Assembly: GCF_042680125.1 (NCBI RefSeq) | Contig: NZ_JBHTNY010000015.1 | Direction: 5' to 3' (one strand) | DNA: 64,000 bases | Source of the DNA: Robinsoniella peoriensis | GTDB taxonomy: Bacteria; Bacillota; Clostridia; Lachnospirales; Lachnospiraceae | In this document: one piece after another, positions 10,362 through 18,700 of the stretch | Position numbering within the stretch: position 1 is the stretch's first letter | Layout of the letters: each line of letters starts with the position of its first letter | Notes under the pieces: generated by a model | What the model was told of the DNA's origin: nothing | Seen by the model: only the letters and a program-made list of their open reading frames with translations | Databases searched by the model: none | Translations under genes and position numbers: made by a program

Positions 10362-11747
10362 TTATTGCGCATCCAGTAATCTTTGATATTCAACATCCCA
10401 GTTTTCCACTTCCGCTTTTACATCTGCTCCGTTAAAAATATTCTGGAATGATTTATCCATATAAGACTGCATTCCACTTGGAACTGCAAATTCGCCCGGA
10501 AGTTTTATAATTTCCTGAACGGTGTTCCATCCGGAAGTATTGTCTAAGAACTTTGTAGTAACCGGTCCCTGTTCGTAAGATACTGCTTTTTTTGTAGTAG
10601 AATATAAGCCGTCTGACTGCAGGTATGTCTTATATACTTCCTGATTTTCATCAAACACATATTTGATGAACTGGAAAGCAGCATCCTTATTCTCACATGT
10701 CTCAGAAACGCCCCAGTAGGAACAGTCTGCAACGCAGATTTCGCTTCCATCCATAGTTGGAACTGAAAATACGCCAAAGTCTTCATTCTTTTCTCCGTCC
10801 AGGCCTGCTGCCTGCCAGGAACCGTCAACCATCATAGCTGCTGTTCCCTTCTTAAACTCTTCGGAAGCCTGGCTGTAACTTAATGACATAGCACCTTCAT
10901 AGTAATATCCTTTATTAACCATGTCCTGCCACTTCGTCAGAACATCAACCGTTGTCTCATTATTCCATGTATTTTTACCTTCTTTTAATTCCTGGTTAAA
11001 ATTCGGGTATTTAGACAATAAAGCCGTATCCCCTTCTGCAATCCAGAATGGTTCTCCCGTTGCCCAGATATCGCCGGTTCCGCCGCACATTAACGGTACT
11101 TTGCCTGCATCTTTAATGGTCTGACACACATTCATAAATTCATCCCAGGTTTTAGGCTCTTCCAGCTTCAGTTCATTGAATACTGCTTTGTTATAATAAC
11201 ACTGCATTTTATACTGTTTAAAACTTGGTACGGTTATGCTCTTTCCATTATAGGTACACAGTGCAGATTCCTCAAAGAGATCCAGAACATCCTGGGGTAC
11301 CTCAGTAAAAATACCTTCCATTGTTGCCAGCTGTTCTGCCTCAATTACAACATCCGGGAAATTACCGCTGCTTAACATAGTTTTCCAGAAGGAAGCACGG
11401 TCATCACCGGTTGCCAGAACCTTCTCTACGTTAATTTCCGGATTGGCTGCTTCAAATGAATCAATCATTCCCTGCCAGATCTCTGCCGTGATATTATCTG
11501 TCTCAAAAACACCAAAGGTGATCGTAGTCTGTCCTTCACTTCCGGTATCATCTGCCGCTGCAGTATCCGCTGCTTTTGTTTCATCAGCTGCCGCAGACGT
11601 CTCTTTTGTCTCCCCTGCTGTTGCTGCTTCTTTTGTTTCTCCTGTAGTTGCATTCGTCTGGGTTTTTCCGCCACCGCATCCTGCAATAAATGTTGCTGAC
11701 ATACATGCGGTCAGTAAAATTGCTATTATTTTTCTTCTTCTTTTCAA
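10362..11747 (-). CDS. Extracellular sugar-binding lipoprotein of CUT1 importer
   Basis: This 461-residue solute-binding protein (SBP family 1) has a lipoprotein signal with lipobox FIAGC (Cys24). A flexible Thr/Ala/Lys/Glu linker to about residue 72 follows, then a two-lobe binding domain starting ITFGVFETDNITAEIWQGM. It is anchored to the outer face of the membrane and delivers sugar to the two permeases encoded downstream. A sigma-A promoter is visible upstream (see 11911-11939), making this the likely first gene of the operon that runs through GH38, HAD and the beta-helix gene. Confidence 0.93.
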   Translation of the reverse strand: MKRRRKIIAILLTACMSATFIAGCGGGKTQTNATTGETKEAATAGETKETSAAADETKAADTAAADDTGSEGQTTITFGVFETDNITAEIWQGMIDSFEAANPEINVEKVLATGDDRASFWKTMLSSGNFPDVVIEAEQLATMEGIFTEVPQDVLDLFEESALCTYNGKSITVPSFKQYKMQCYYNKAVFNELKLEEPKTWDEFMNVCQTIKDAGKVPLMCGGTGDIWATGEPFWIAEGDTALLSKYPNFNQELKEGKNTWNNETTVDVLTKWQDMVNKGYYYEGAMSLSYSQASEEFKKGTAAMMVDGSWQAAGLDGEKNEDFGVFSVPTMDGSEICVADCSYWGVSETCENKDAAFQFIKYVFDENQEVYKTYLQSDGLYSTTKKAVSYEQGPVTTKFLDNTSGWNTVQEIIKLPGEFAVPSGMQSYMDKSFQNIFNGADVKAEVENWDVEYQRLLDAQ

Positions 11748-12050
11748 AACTGTATCCTCCTTTTATTTCTTTTTTATTCCCGCGGGCAACGAGCCAAGTA
11801 GGTATGACTGCCTTTCCACATGACTGCTGCCGCGAGGGTCTAAGCCCCCTCAGCTCTCTGCGCGGGGTCTTCGACTTGATCGTAACTCACCGGTTTGCTT
11901 TGATAACTACATTATATTTCATAAATCAGAGGGTTACAATTTCACAAATTATAGAACTCTTTCGAAAATTGCAGGTCATATTGCAATTTCTATATATTTA
12001 ATATAGTATTGATTCAAATATTATACAAAGAGACAGAAAGTGAGTTTGTC
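11748..12050. other. Divergent intergenic region with a GC-rich insert
   Basis: This region separates the importer operon from the sensor-kinase gene. The half next to the kinase is AT-rich and carries the minus-strand promoter. The part at about 11778-11885 is strikingly GC-rich compared with its surroundings, begins with CCCGCGGGC and can fold through CCGCG/CGCGG. It forms the 5' leader of the importer mRNA. No gene is visible in it. It may be a structured leader or a dispersed repeat; I do not recognise it as a known riboswitch. Confidence 0.5.
11911..11939 (-). promoter_or_regulatory. Sigma-A promoter for the binding-protein operon
   Basis: On the minus strand, -35 TTGTAA (11934-11939) and -10 TATAAT (11911-11916) are separated by 17 bases. 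They lie about 165 bases upstream of the binding-protein ATG, leaving a long leader. Confidence 0.6.
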
Positions 12051-13850
12051 ATGAAAATAAAAAAACGGATAGAAAATACCAGTATTTTTAGCAAAATCTC
12101 CTTTGCAACAATTTTACTCATTATCCTGTGTTCTTTGGCTACCAGCTCATTTCAGCTAATTAATTTTACGATTAACATCAAGGGCAAGGATCAGCTTCTG
12201 GTCAGCGAAGCAGCCGAAAGAATTGAACAATTTATGCTGGACAAATATAATATGATGTACAACCAGCGAATCTTAATGCACTCCACAGACCATATTGCAA
12301 ATATTATTTCATCCACCAGATCCAATTCGTCTGATATTTATCAATCGAATAATCTGAATAAAATAACAGATTACCTGACTGCCCTGTGCTACTCGGATCA
12401 CATGATTCAGGACACCATCCTCTTTACGTCCGACGGAAAAAATGCCTTTTCCTATTCCAATGTCAGCAGTCGTAAGATTTCTATCAGCTATGATTATAAT
12501 AAACTGCCTTACATCAAAGATTTTAAAAATACTTCGGAGACACTTACCACTATTTATGATGCAGCTCCTCCTTATATCCCCCAGTCCTCCAAAGAAAATT
12601 CTGAAGTAGTGACATTTATAGGCAAGCTGTATGACATGAATTATCCAACGAAAAAAATCGTTACCGGATACCTGATGATGAACTTTTCTCCCCGGGAAAT
12701 CAGTGCCACATACAATGAAATTGACAACGCTGCGGACGGGGAATATATTGTGGTGAACGGATCTTCCAAAATAATTTATTCGAATAATCCTTCTTACATT
12801 AACCTTAATTACAAGAAAGGATTTTTGCCGGAGGATGATATCCTGTCTAACAAATCAGTCAGCCTGTCCGGTCTGAAAATTATCAGCGCTGTCTCTGATG
12901 AAAAACTAATGAAAAACATCTGGGGTATTATCCAGAAAATCATTCTGGTAACCGGCCTCAGTATTTTGTGCCTGGTCACCATTGTTACTGTACTTCACAA
13001 GTATTACAAAAGACGTTTTCATGATCTGGCTTCCGCTATATCCCTGATCAGCCAAGGGGATTTTGACACCAGGCTGCCGGTTAACTCCGATGACGAAATC
13101 GGCTATTTAAGCCAGACCTTTAATACCATGTGTGAAACTTTAGATATCTATATCAAAAAGACCTATCTGGCTGAGACACAGCGCAGGACTGCAGAACTTT
13201 ATGCCCTCCAGGCGCAGATCAACCCGCATTTTCTGGCAAATACCCTGGAAAGCATTCGCATGAGGGCACTCGAAGACGATAACTATGAGGTAGCTGAGAT
13301 GCTTGCCAACCTGGGTAACCTTTTTCATTGGATGAAAGATTTTAACCATGATATAGTATATCTGGAGGACGAAATAGATTACATAGAATCATACCTGGAA
13401 TTGCAGAAATTCCGCTTTGGAGATAAGCTCAGTGTCCTGATGAATGTGCCTCCTGACATTCTTTATCTGGGTATCCCTAAGTTCACCCTCCAGCCCATTG
13501 TAGAAAACAACCTAACCCACGGCTTTCCACAAAATAGCCAGCCACTTGAAATCAGTATAAATTTCCAGGTCTGCGACAACATAATCACGCTCACTATTAC
13601 CGATAACGGCACCGGAATGCGTGAAGAAACCCTTGCTGACCTCCAAGACCATATCGCCGGTATCCAGACACACTCTTCCTATGGTCTGGCACTAAGGAAT
13701 GTTCATACCAGAATCCAGCTTTTGTTCGGAAAGCAATATGGACTCAGTATTAACAGTAAATTATACAGAGGCACTGCGGTGGTAGTTACGCTTCCTGCCT
13801 TAGAGAAAAAGGAGATGGAGAAATATGTACAAAATGATTATTGTGGATGA
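12051..13850 (+). CDS. Sensor histidine kinase, YesM-like
   Basis: From the ATG at 12051 the protein has 599 residues. An N-terminal transmembrane helix, an extracytoplasmic sensor of about 240 residues and a second transmembrane helix (IILVTGLSILCLVTIVTVLH) are followed by HAMP (LISQGDFDTRLPVNSDDEIG), a His_kinase domain with the phospho-acceptor His in LQAQINPHFLANTLES, and an HATPase_c domain (LQPIVENNLTHGF, ITDNGTGM). Such kinases sense extracellular sugars or binding proteins and phosphorylate a YesN-type regulator. The next gene overlaps by 26 bases and encodes that partner. An in-frame TTG at 12009 would add 14 residues but has no ribosome-binding site. Confidence 0.93.
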   Translation: MKIKKRIENTSIFSKISFATILLIILCSLATSSFQLINFTINIKGKDQLLVSEAAERIEQFMLDKYNMMYNQRILMHSTDHIANIISSTRSNSSDIYQSNNLNKITDYLTALCYSDHMIQDTILFTSDGKNAFSYSNVSSRKISISYDYNKLPYIKDFKNTSETLTTIYDAAPPYIPQSSKENSEVVTFIGKLYDMNYPTKKIVTGYLMMNFSPREISATYNEIDNAADGEYIVVNGSSKIIYSNNPSYINLNYKKGFLPEDDILSNKSVSLSGLKIISAVSDEKLMKNIWGIIQKIILVTGLSILCLVTIVTVLHKYYKRRFHDLASAISLISQGDFDTRLPVNSDDEIGYLSQTFNTMCETLDIYIKKTYLAETQRRTAELYALQAQINPHFLANTLESIRMRALEDDNYEVAEMLANLGNLFHWMKDFNHDIVYLEDEIDYIESYLELQKFRFGDKLSVLMNVPPDILYLGIPKFTLQPIVENNLTHGFPQNSQPLEISINFQVCDNIITLTITDNGTGMREETLADLQDHIAGIQTHSSYGLALRNVHTRIQLLFGKQYGLSINSKLYRGTAVVVTLPALEKKEMEKYVQNDYCG

Positions 13851-15384
13851 TGAACCCCTGATCCGTTCCGGTCTTCGGAATCTGATCGAATGGGAAGTTT
13901 ACGGAATTGAAATTGTATCTGAATCGGAGGATGGCATGAAAGCCTATCTGAACATCAAAGACCAGATTATTGACATTGCTCTTATTGATATCAATATGCC
14001 CAACATGAATGGGCTGGAACTTATTGAGCTTTGTTCCCATCTGCCACATTGCCCCAAATTTATCATACTGAGCGGCTACAACGATTTTGAATACGTTCGC
14101 ACCGCTATGCAGCATGGTGCAGTCAATTATCTGCTTAAACCTGTAAATCAGGAAGAACTGACAAATACAATTATATCTACAGTGCACATGCTGGATGATA
14201 CCCAAACACAAAAACAGCAGTTTCAGGAAAGTCTTATGGCTCTTCGCAATGACATTCTGGTAAGGGTCCTGACCAACCGTATCGACACCCGGGAATTACG
14301 TGAGAAATGCCGCTTTGTAAATCTTACCTTTCGCTGTAGTAAAATGCGTGTGGGACTTCTAAAGCCCTTGTTTCACAGCGGGGAACGTTCCATGAAATGG
14401 GCAGATTTTTCCACAGCCAGATTGTGTGAAAAGATTTGTAAAGATACCTGTGACTGCTACGCTGCACTCGACACATCTGATAACATCATTCTTATTTTCA
14501 AGGATTATGCATATTCCTTAACAAATGCTGATTACGAACGCCTGCTGGAGTCCTGCATCAGACAGTTAAAAGAACGCATTTCCTTTCCTGTCATTACCTC
14601 TCTAAGTGAAAATGCCTCAACAGTTCATGACCTTTCTGCCTCCTACATATACTGCCTCCAGTCTGCGGAACGCAAAGAAATCATGCAGAACCTGTTTCAG
14701 AAAGATACCATTGTACAGCTTGAAAAAGATACCCCCTATATTTTTGATTATTCCAGCCTTGCAAATATTATTGAAGCACGTGACAGCAAAGCCCTTCTGG
14801 AACTGCTTCGTCAATACTTTGCCGAAATGCTCCGCCAGGACAACAACAACAATCTGGAAAATATTAAATATCAACTGATTGAGTTTATCATCTGTGCCAT
14901 GCAGGAATTAAAGTCATCACTTTTTTCCAGCGCAGACATTGATGTTCAAAAAAAAGAAGCCTTTCGTATTATCGGATCGGCACTTTCACTTACCGAACTG
15001 GAAGAAAAGCTGTATCAACTATTTACAACTTTGATGGACCAGCTGGATGAAAATACAAATCCCACCTATTCGTACCTGATTCAAAATGCGCTCAGCTATG
15101 TATGCAGCAACTACCAGGATATTAATCTATCTCTGAAAACCCTGGCCTCACAGCTGAATGTAAATGCCGCCTACCTTGGCCGCCAGTTTGCAATAGACAC
15201 CAATGAATACTTTTCTGACTATTTAAACCGAATCCGTATCTCCAAAGCAATCCACTTGCTGAAAAGTACCTCCTGGAAGACCTCAGCAATTGCAGAAGCC
15301 GTAGGCTTTGCTAACATCACTTACTTCTTTACCATCTTTAAAAAAACCACGGGAAAGAGACCTGGAGACTTCCGGAAAAACTGA
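13825..15384 (+). CDS. Response regulator, YesN-like, AraC-type output
   Basis: This 519-residue protein has an N-terminal receiver (MIIVDDEPLIRSG, phospho-acceptor Asp in LIDINMPNMNG, Lys in NYLLKPVN), a central region of no clear family, and a C-terminal AraC double helix-turn-helix (LASQLNVNAAYLGRQF and IAEAVGFANITYFFTIFKK). It overlaps the kinase gene by 26 bases, so the pair is translationally coupled. Divergence from the CUT1/GH38 operon suggests it activates that operon when the glycan is present (inference from context and from the behaviour of YesMN-type systems). Confidence 0.94.
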   Translation: MYKMIIVDDEPLIRSGLRNLIEWEVYGIEIVSESEDGMKAYLNIKDQIIDIALIDINMPNMNGLELIELCSHLPHCPKFIILSGYNDFEYVRTAMQHGAVNYLLKPVNQEELTNTIISTVHMLDDTQTQKQQFQESLMALRNDILVRVLTNRIDTRELREKCRFVNLTFRCSKMRVGLLKPLFHSGERSMKWADFSTARLCEKICKDTCDCYAALDTSDNIILIFKDYAYSLTNADYERLLESCIRQLKERISFPVITSLSENASTVHDLSASYIYCLQSAERKEIMQNLFQKDTIVQLEKDTPYIFDYSSLANIIEARDSKALLELLRQYFAEMLRQDNNNNLENIKYQLIEFIICAMQELKSSLFSSADIDVQKKEAFRIIGSALSLTELEEKLYQLFTTLMDQLDENTNPTYSYLIQNALSYVCSNYQDINLSLKTLASQLNVNAAYLGRQFAIDTNEYFSDYLNRIRISKAIHLLKSTSWKTSAIAEAVGFANITYFFTIFKKTTGKRPGDFRKN

Positions 15385-15420
15385 TCAGCCATACCTGTAA
15401 GACATAAAAGCATACTTTCA

Positions 15421-15463
15421 TAATAAACGGCCCTCCGTCTGTTGGACAGAGAGCCGTTTATTA
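15421..15463. terminator. Bidirectional hairpin between convergent genes
   Basis: A strong stem (TAATAAACGGC pairing with GCCGTTTATTA and extended by TCTGT/ACAGA) lies between the regulator stop (15384) and the anti-sigma stop (15499). It has no long T-run on either side, so it is a likely but imperfect bidirectional terminator. Confidence 0.6.
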
Positions 15464-15498
15464 CAAAAGTACGCCTCCAATATTAAAGCAGTATATGG

Positions 15499-17019
15499 TT
15501 ATTCCTGAAAAGTAACTTCCGTATGGTACAGTGACTTCTCATCCAGGTATTGTTTGTATGTCTTTGTTTTTTTCTTTTCTTCATAATCAGGGGACCAGTA
15601 ATACCCCTTAATTTCATCCATGTATTGGATATAGTCACAAATATAAATGTACACAGTGCCGGTGTCCCTTCCATAGAGCTGGTAGGTATCTGCGTAACTG
15701 CCCTGATAATCCAGCAGTTCTCCATCTTTATCTAAAATAACCAGAAAATAATCGTAATTCAGCTTATCTGAGGGGATAATCATCTGTGCAGTAATTTCAT
15801 AAGGTGTTTTTTCAACTTTGGAAATCCCCAGTCCATCTGCATTGGTATCGTTTAGTTCCACAGTCTGAGTCCTGGAGGTGTCCAGAGATACATCAAATTC
15901 AAAATTCCATTCGCCCTCATACCGCTTCACAAGATTATCATATATTACCCCGGTATCACCTTCCGGGAAGGTTACGGTTCTTGCTTCTGTCTCAAACAAT
16001 TCTCCGGAAATATCAGTCAGATTTAAACTATAAGTAAAGTTATCAGGAACCGGAAGAGGTTTTCCAATCTCTGGAAACTGCTCCTTTAATTTCAAGTTAT
16101 ATTCATCCACCTTTAACGCAGCTTCATCAGTACTCATATCATCTTTTACGTAATCATTAATGTCCAGTCCTTTTGCTGCAATTTCCTCATCCGTAGGATA
16201 ATAGGAAAACTGATCAAGTGATACACGGTAGATTCCTGCAAATGTATGATTGTCAATAAACTGACCTTCTATATACAGTTCCGGTCCGATATCCATATCA
16301 GAAAAACTAAAACTTGCTGTTCCATCCAGTTTCAGTGTATCATAATCTAAAATATAATCCTCCATATTTTTTGTTCTTATAAAATCTGCCGGGAACTCTT
16401 CTTCATTTTTAATACTCATTGCCAGATATAAAGCTTTTGTACTATAATATACTTCAGAAACCGTAACTGTTAAGCCATTAGAAGTTTTGATATATTTACT
16501 TTCCCCGGCAGCTTTTTCTTGTACCTGTTCCTGTTTTTTATTTCCCTGTTTTTCATTCTCCTGTTTTTCATTCTCCTCTTTTTTAATCCCTTTTGTTACA
16601 ATCCCCTCTTTTTCATTCTCCTCTTTTTTAATCCCCTCTTTTTCAATCCCCTTTTTTTCAATCCCTTCTGTTTCAAGCCCTTCTGTTGTTTCACCAATAT
16701 CTGTAACAGCCCCGGTATCTTCCGCTCCTTCCGTCACCAAAACCTGTGCCGTAGAACTGAAATCCCCCTTATAGCTCACCGTAGACTCCACCCGCTCAAA
16801 TATATGCCCGATTAAAGGTATTTTAGCTGCCAGGGCAGGATTAGATACGCAGAACAAAGAAAAGACGGCTACAGCGGCAGCAATGCCTGTCGTCGTTGTT
16901 ATAAATTTCTTCCTCCGCTGTCTTTTTTTTATTTTAACAGCCCTCGTAACTCCTTTATCAATAACATCATCAATATTCTCCGGTATCGGAATTTGATCAA
17001 ACTCATTTTTATTAAGCAT
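15499..17019 (-). CDS. Membrane anti-sigma factor, DUF4179 type
   Basis: This 506-residue protein has an N-terminal cytoplasmic segment (MLNKNEFDQIPIPENIDDV), a basic stop (KKRQRRKK), one transmembrane helix (about residues 39-64) and a large extracytoplasmic part starting AAKIPLIGHIFERV, the usual DUF4179 opening. Residues 113-167 are a pentapeptide tandem repeat linking the membrane region to the C-terminal beta-rich domain. It overlaps the upstream ECF sigma gene by 8 bases. In such pairs the membrane protein holds the sigma factor inactive until an envelope signal is sensed. The signal is not known here. Confidence 0.85.
   Translation of the reverse strand: MLNKNEFDQIPIPENIDDVIDKGVTRAVKIKKRQRRKKFITTTTGIAAAVAVFSLFCVSNPALAAKIPLIGHIFERVESTVSYKGDFSSTAQVLVTEGAEDTGAVTDIGETTEGLETEGIEKKGIEKEGIKKEENEKEGIVTKGIKKEENEKQENEKQGNKKQEQVQEKAAGESKYIKTSNGLTVTVSEVYYSTKALYLAMSIKNEEEFPADFIRTKNMEDYILDYDTLKLDGTASFSFSDMDIGPELYIEGQFIDNHTFAGIYRVSLDQFSYYPTDEEIAAKGLDINDYVKDDMSTDEAALKVDEYNLKLKEQFPEIGKPLPVPDNFTYSLNLTDISGELFETEARTVTFPEGDTGVIYDNLVKRYEGEWNFEFDVSLDTSRTQTVELNDTNADGLGISKVEKTPYEITAQMIIPSDKLNYDYFLVILDKDGELLDYQGSYADTYQLYGRDTGTVYIYICDYIQYMDEIKGYYWSPDYEEKKKTKTYKQYLDEKSLYHTEVTFQE
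16519..16683 (-). repeat. 15-bp minisatellite encoding pentapeptide repeats
   Basis: Eleven successive 15-bp units encode pentapeptides of the pattern (E/K/Q)(G/E)(I/N/L)(E/K/V)(K/T): EGLET, EGIEK, KGIEK, EGIKK, EENEK, EGIVT, KGIKK, EENEK, QENEK, QGNKK, QEQVQ. They lie in frame in the extracytoplasmic linker of the anti-sigma factor. Confidence 0.85.
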
Positions 17020-17563
17020 AAATATACCCCTCTTTCAAAATCATGCGCAGTTTCTTTTTTGCCTTTGACAGGTCTGATTTAATAGTCCCCTCAGGCTTTG
17101 AAGACATTTTAGATATTTCAGATATGGTCAGCCCTTCAAAATACTTCAGTACAATCAGCGTCCGGTATGGCTCATCCAGCTGTCTTACCGCATTGTGGAG
17201 ATCCATTTTTTCTTCCTGGGAAATACCGCTGTCCATCTGCTTTACCGCATCTTGCGGGATGTCATCCTGGGCATAAGGAATTACTTTGGATGACTTACGA
17301 TACATTTGCATAGCACAGTTATATAGTATTCTGGTTATCCAGGTCTTAAAATACTGAGGTTCTCTCAGATTGTGAATAGCCAGCAATCCCTGAACGGTAG
17401 TATCCTGAAGAACATCCAGTGCCAAATCCTGATTTTTCACATAGGAAAATGCAGTTCGGTAAAGATATTCTTTATGAAATTTAATTAAGTCTCCATAAGC
17501 TTGTACATCACCTTTTTTTGCCTTTCGGGCAAGCATCAGATCTTCTCCCTGTATGTTCTCCAT
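17012..17563 (-). CDS. ECF-family RNA polymerase sigma factor
   Basis: This 183-residue sigma-70 family factor has region 2 (YLYRTAFSYVKNQDLALDVLQDT, KTWITRILYNCAMQMYR) and region 4 (LDEPYRTLIVLKYFEGL, EISKMSSKPEGTIKSDLSKA), with regions 1 and 3 absent, as in ECF factors. It is the first gene of a two-gene operon with the DUF4179 anti-sigma factor, which it overlaps by 8 bases. It probably drives an envelope-stress or antimicrobial response and may activate its own promoter; I could not identify its promoter motif with confidence. Confidence 0.92.
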   Translation of the reverse strand: MENIQGEDLMLARKAKKGDVQAYGDLIKFHKEYLYRTAFSYVKNQDLALDVLQDTTVQGLLAIHNLREPQYFKTWITRILYNCAMQMYRKSSKVIPYAQDDIPQDAVKQMDSGISQEEKMDLHNAVRQLDEPYRTLIVLKYFEGLTISEISKMSSKPEGTIKSDLSKAKKKLRMILKEGYIYA

Positions 17564-17932
17564 TTTTATATCATTCCTTTCGCTTCGCCCATCTTAACAA
17601 TAACATGACGTAACAAACCTGTTATCGTATTTATCTATGGCTGCTTATTGCTGTATTACTTTTCTAATTAATTTTGTGCACATTGATTAGATGCTTTATA
17701 TAGGAAAAAGGTTGCGCTTTTTATTTTTTTCAAATAAAATACTAAATAAAAGTCACAGGCAAAATAAAAAAGGGATAATCCATTCTTGGATCACCCCTTA
17801 AGTTCAGCCATACAGGCACATAAGCCTGCCGGTTATTCAACCCCGGTATCAAATCTGTCTCATACGTCAAATCTTATTATCTGCCTCATACTCCGGTAAC
17901 AACTGGCGAAGCTTCCAAGATATATACAGTTA
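17564..17932. other. Intergenic region upstream of the ECF sigma gene
   Basis: This 369-base AT-rich stretch contains the 5' region of the ECF sigma gene and the 3' region of the TetR gene. A near-perfect inverted repeat (TAACA-AACC-TGTTA, about 17609-17622) lies about 45 bases upstream of the sigma start and could be a regulatory site. The TetR terminator is at 17770-17799. I see no gene in it. Confidence 0.45.
17770..17799 (-). terminator. Rho-independent terminator of the TetR gene
   Basis: On the minus strand a stem AAGGGGTGATCC / GGATTATCCCTT is followed by a T-run (complement of the A-run at 17761-17769). Confidence 0.8.
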
Positions 17933-18529
17933 TCATACAATCTCCAGCAAACCCTTTATTGCGTTAATCCCTACCTGTAAAAGCTTATTGCTATCCATCT
18001 CACTGTGGGCATTAATATTGTTTTCCTGAGCAATTGCATCTATCATGGCATAAATCAGATAGAGCTTTTCTAAAGAAGCATTGATATTATTTTGAACAAG
18101 CGTATCAATAAACACATTCATTAATTTTTCTTCCAAACCACAAAACGTTTGGAAGATCTCTTCGTCTTTATTCATCATATTACTTAATTCAGCAATACCA
18201 CTGGAAGAATTTGCATAAATACTAGTAAACACACAAATGGTTTTTTTAATAAATTCATTTACCATAAATGGTTCATCACCTTCAGATAAGGAAAAAAGTA
18301 AGGGGTCAATCTGTTCTTCAAAAAACTTTTGAAATGCAGAAATAAAAATTGCTTTTTTGTCCGGAAAGTAACTATAAAGAGCCCCGGTAGAAACACCTGC
18401 CCTCTTACATATTTCATTGGTATTTGTTTCATAATATCCTTTTTCGCAAAACAGCTCAAAACCAGCATGGATTATTTTATTCTGTTTTTCGATAGATCGT
18501 TTCTGTGTAGGTTTTCGTATCTGTGGCAT
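17933..18529 (-). CDS. TetR/AcrR family transcriptional regulator
   Basis: From the ATG at 18529 the protein has 198 residues. Its helix-turn-helix reads GFELFCEKGYYETNTNEICKRA then GVSTGALYSYFPDKKAIF, the standard TetR DNA-binding domain; the C-terminal half is the variable ligand-binding part. An upstream ATG at 18583 would place the leader across a TATAAT-like element, so the MPQIRKP start is preferred (ATG at 18538 is a further option). It is divergent from a GNAT acetyltransferase gene, and two similar palindromes lie in the shared promoter region. It probably represses one or both genes. Confidence 0.9.
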   Translation of the reverse strand: MPQIRKPTQKRSIEKQNKIIHAGFELFCEKGYYETNTNEICKRAGVSTGALYSYFPDKKAIFISAFQKFFEEQIDPLLFSLSEGDEPFMVNEFIKKTICVFTSIYANSSSGIAELSNMMNKDEEIFQTFCGLEEKLMNVFIDTLVQNNINASLEKLYLIYAMIDAIAQENNINAHSEMDSNKLLQVGINAIKGLLEIV

Positions 18530-18587
18530 TCTTATCATCTCTCTTTCAATATGCAGTATAATACATACCTCATTAATTTTCAATATA

Positions 18588-18609
18588 AATAAGAATAATT
18601 ATTTTTGTT
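18588..18609. promoter_or_regulatory. Candidate TetR operator 1
   Basis: Inverted repeat AATAAGAATAA / TTATTTTTGTT with no spacer (9 of 11 positions pair). It shares its half-site with the palindrome at 18652-18679. Confidence 0.45.
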
Positions 18610-18614
18610 TTCTA

Positions 18615-18644
18615 TTGACAACTTGTGATTAGTAATGCTAAAAT
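18615..18644 (+). promoter_or_regulatory. Sigma-A promoter for the GNAT gene
   Basis: TTGACA (18615-18620) and TAAAAT (18639-18644) are separated by 18 bases. The promoter lies between the two candidate TetR operators and 57 bases upstream of the GNAT start. Confidence 0.7.
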
Positions 18645-18651
18645 AAATAAA

Positions 18652-18679
18652 AACAAGAATATTTATTCATATTTTTGTT
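18652..18679. promoter_or_regulatory. Candidate TetR operator 2
   Basis: Inverted repeat AACAAGAATAT, 6-base spacer, ATATTTTTGTT (10 of 11 positions pair). It lies just after the -10 element of the GNAT promoter, where a bound repressor would block transcription. Confidence 0.45.
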
Positions 18680-18700
18680 GTACAGAAAGGAAATTAACAT

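Noticed and set aside
12009..12050. TTG start for the sensor kinase
   Set aside because: No ribosome-binding site before the TTG; the ATG at 12051 precedes a basic segment and transmembrane helix in the normal way.
16487..16815. Phe/Ser-rich plus-strand frames at the minisatellite
   Set aside because: They are shadows of the repeat array in the anti-sigma gene on the minus strand.
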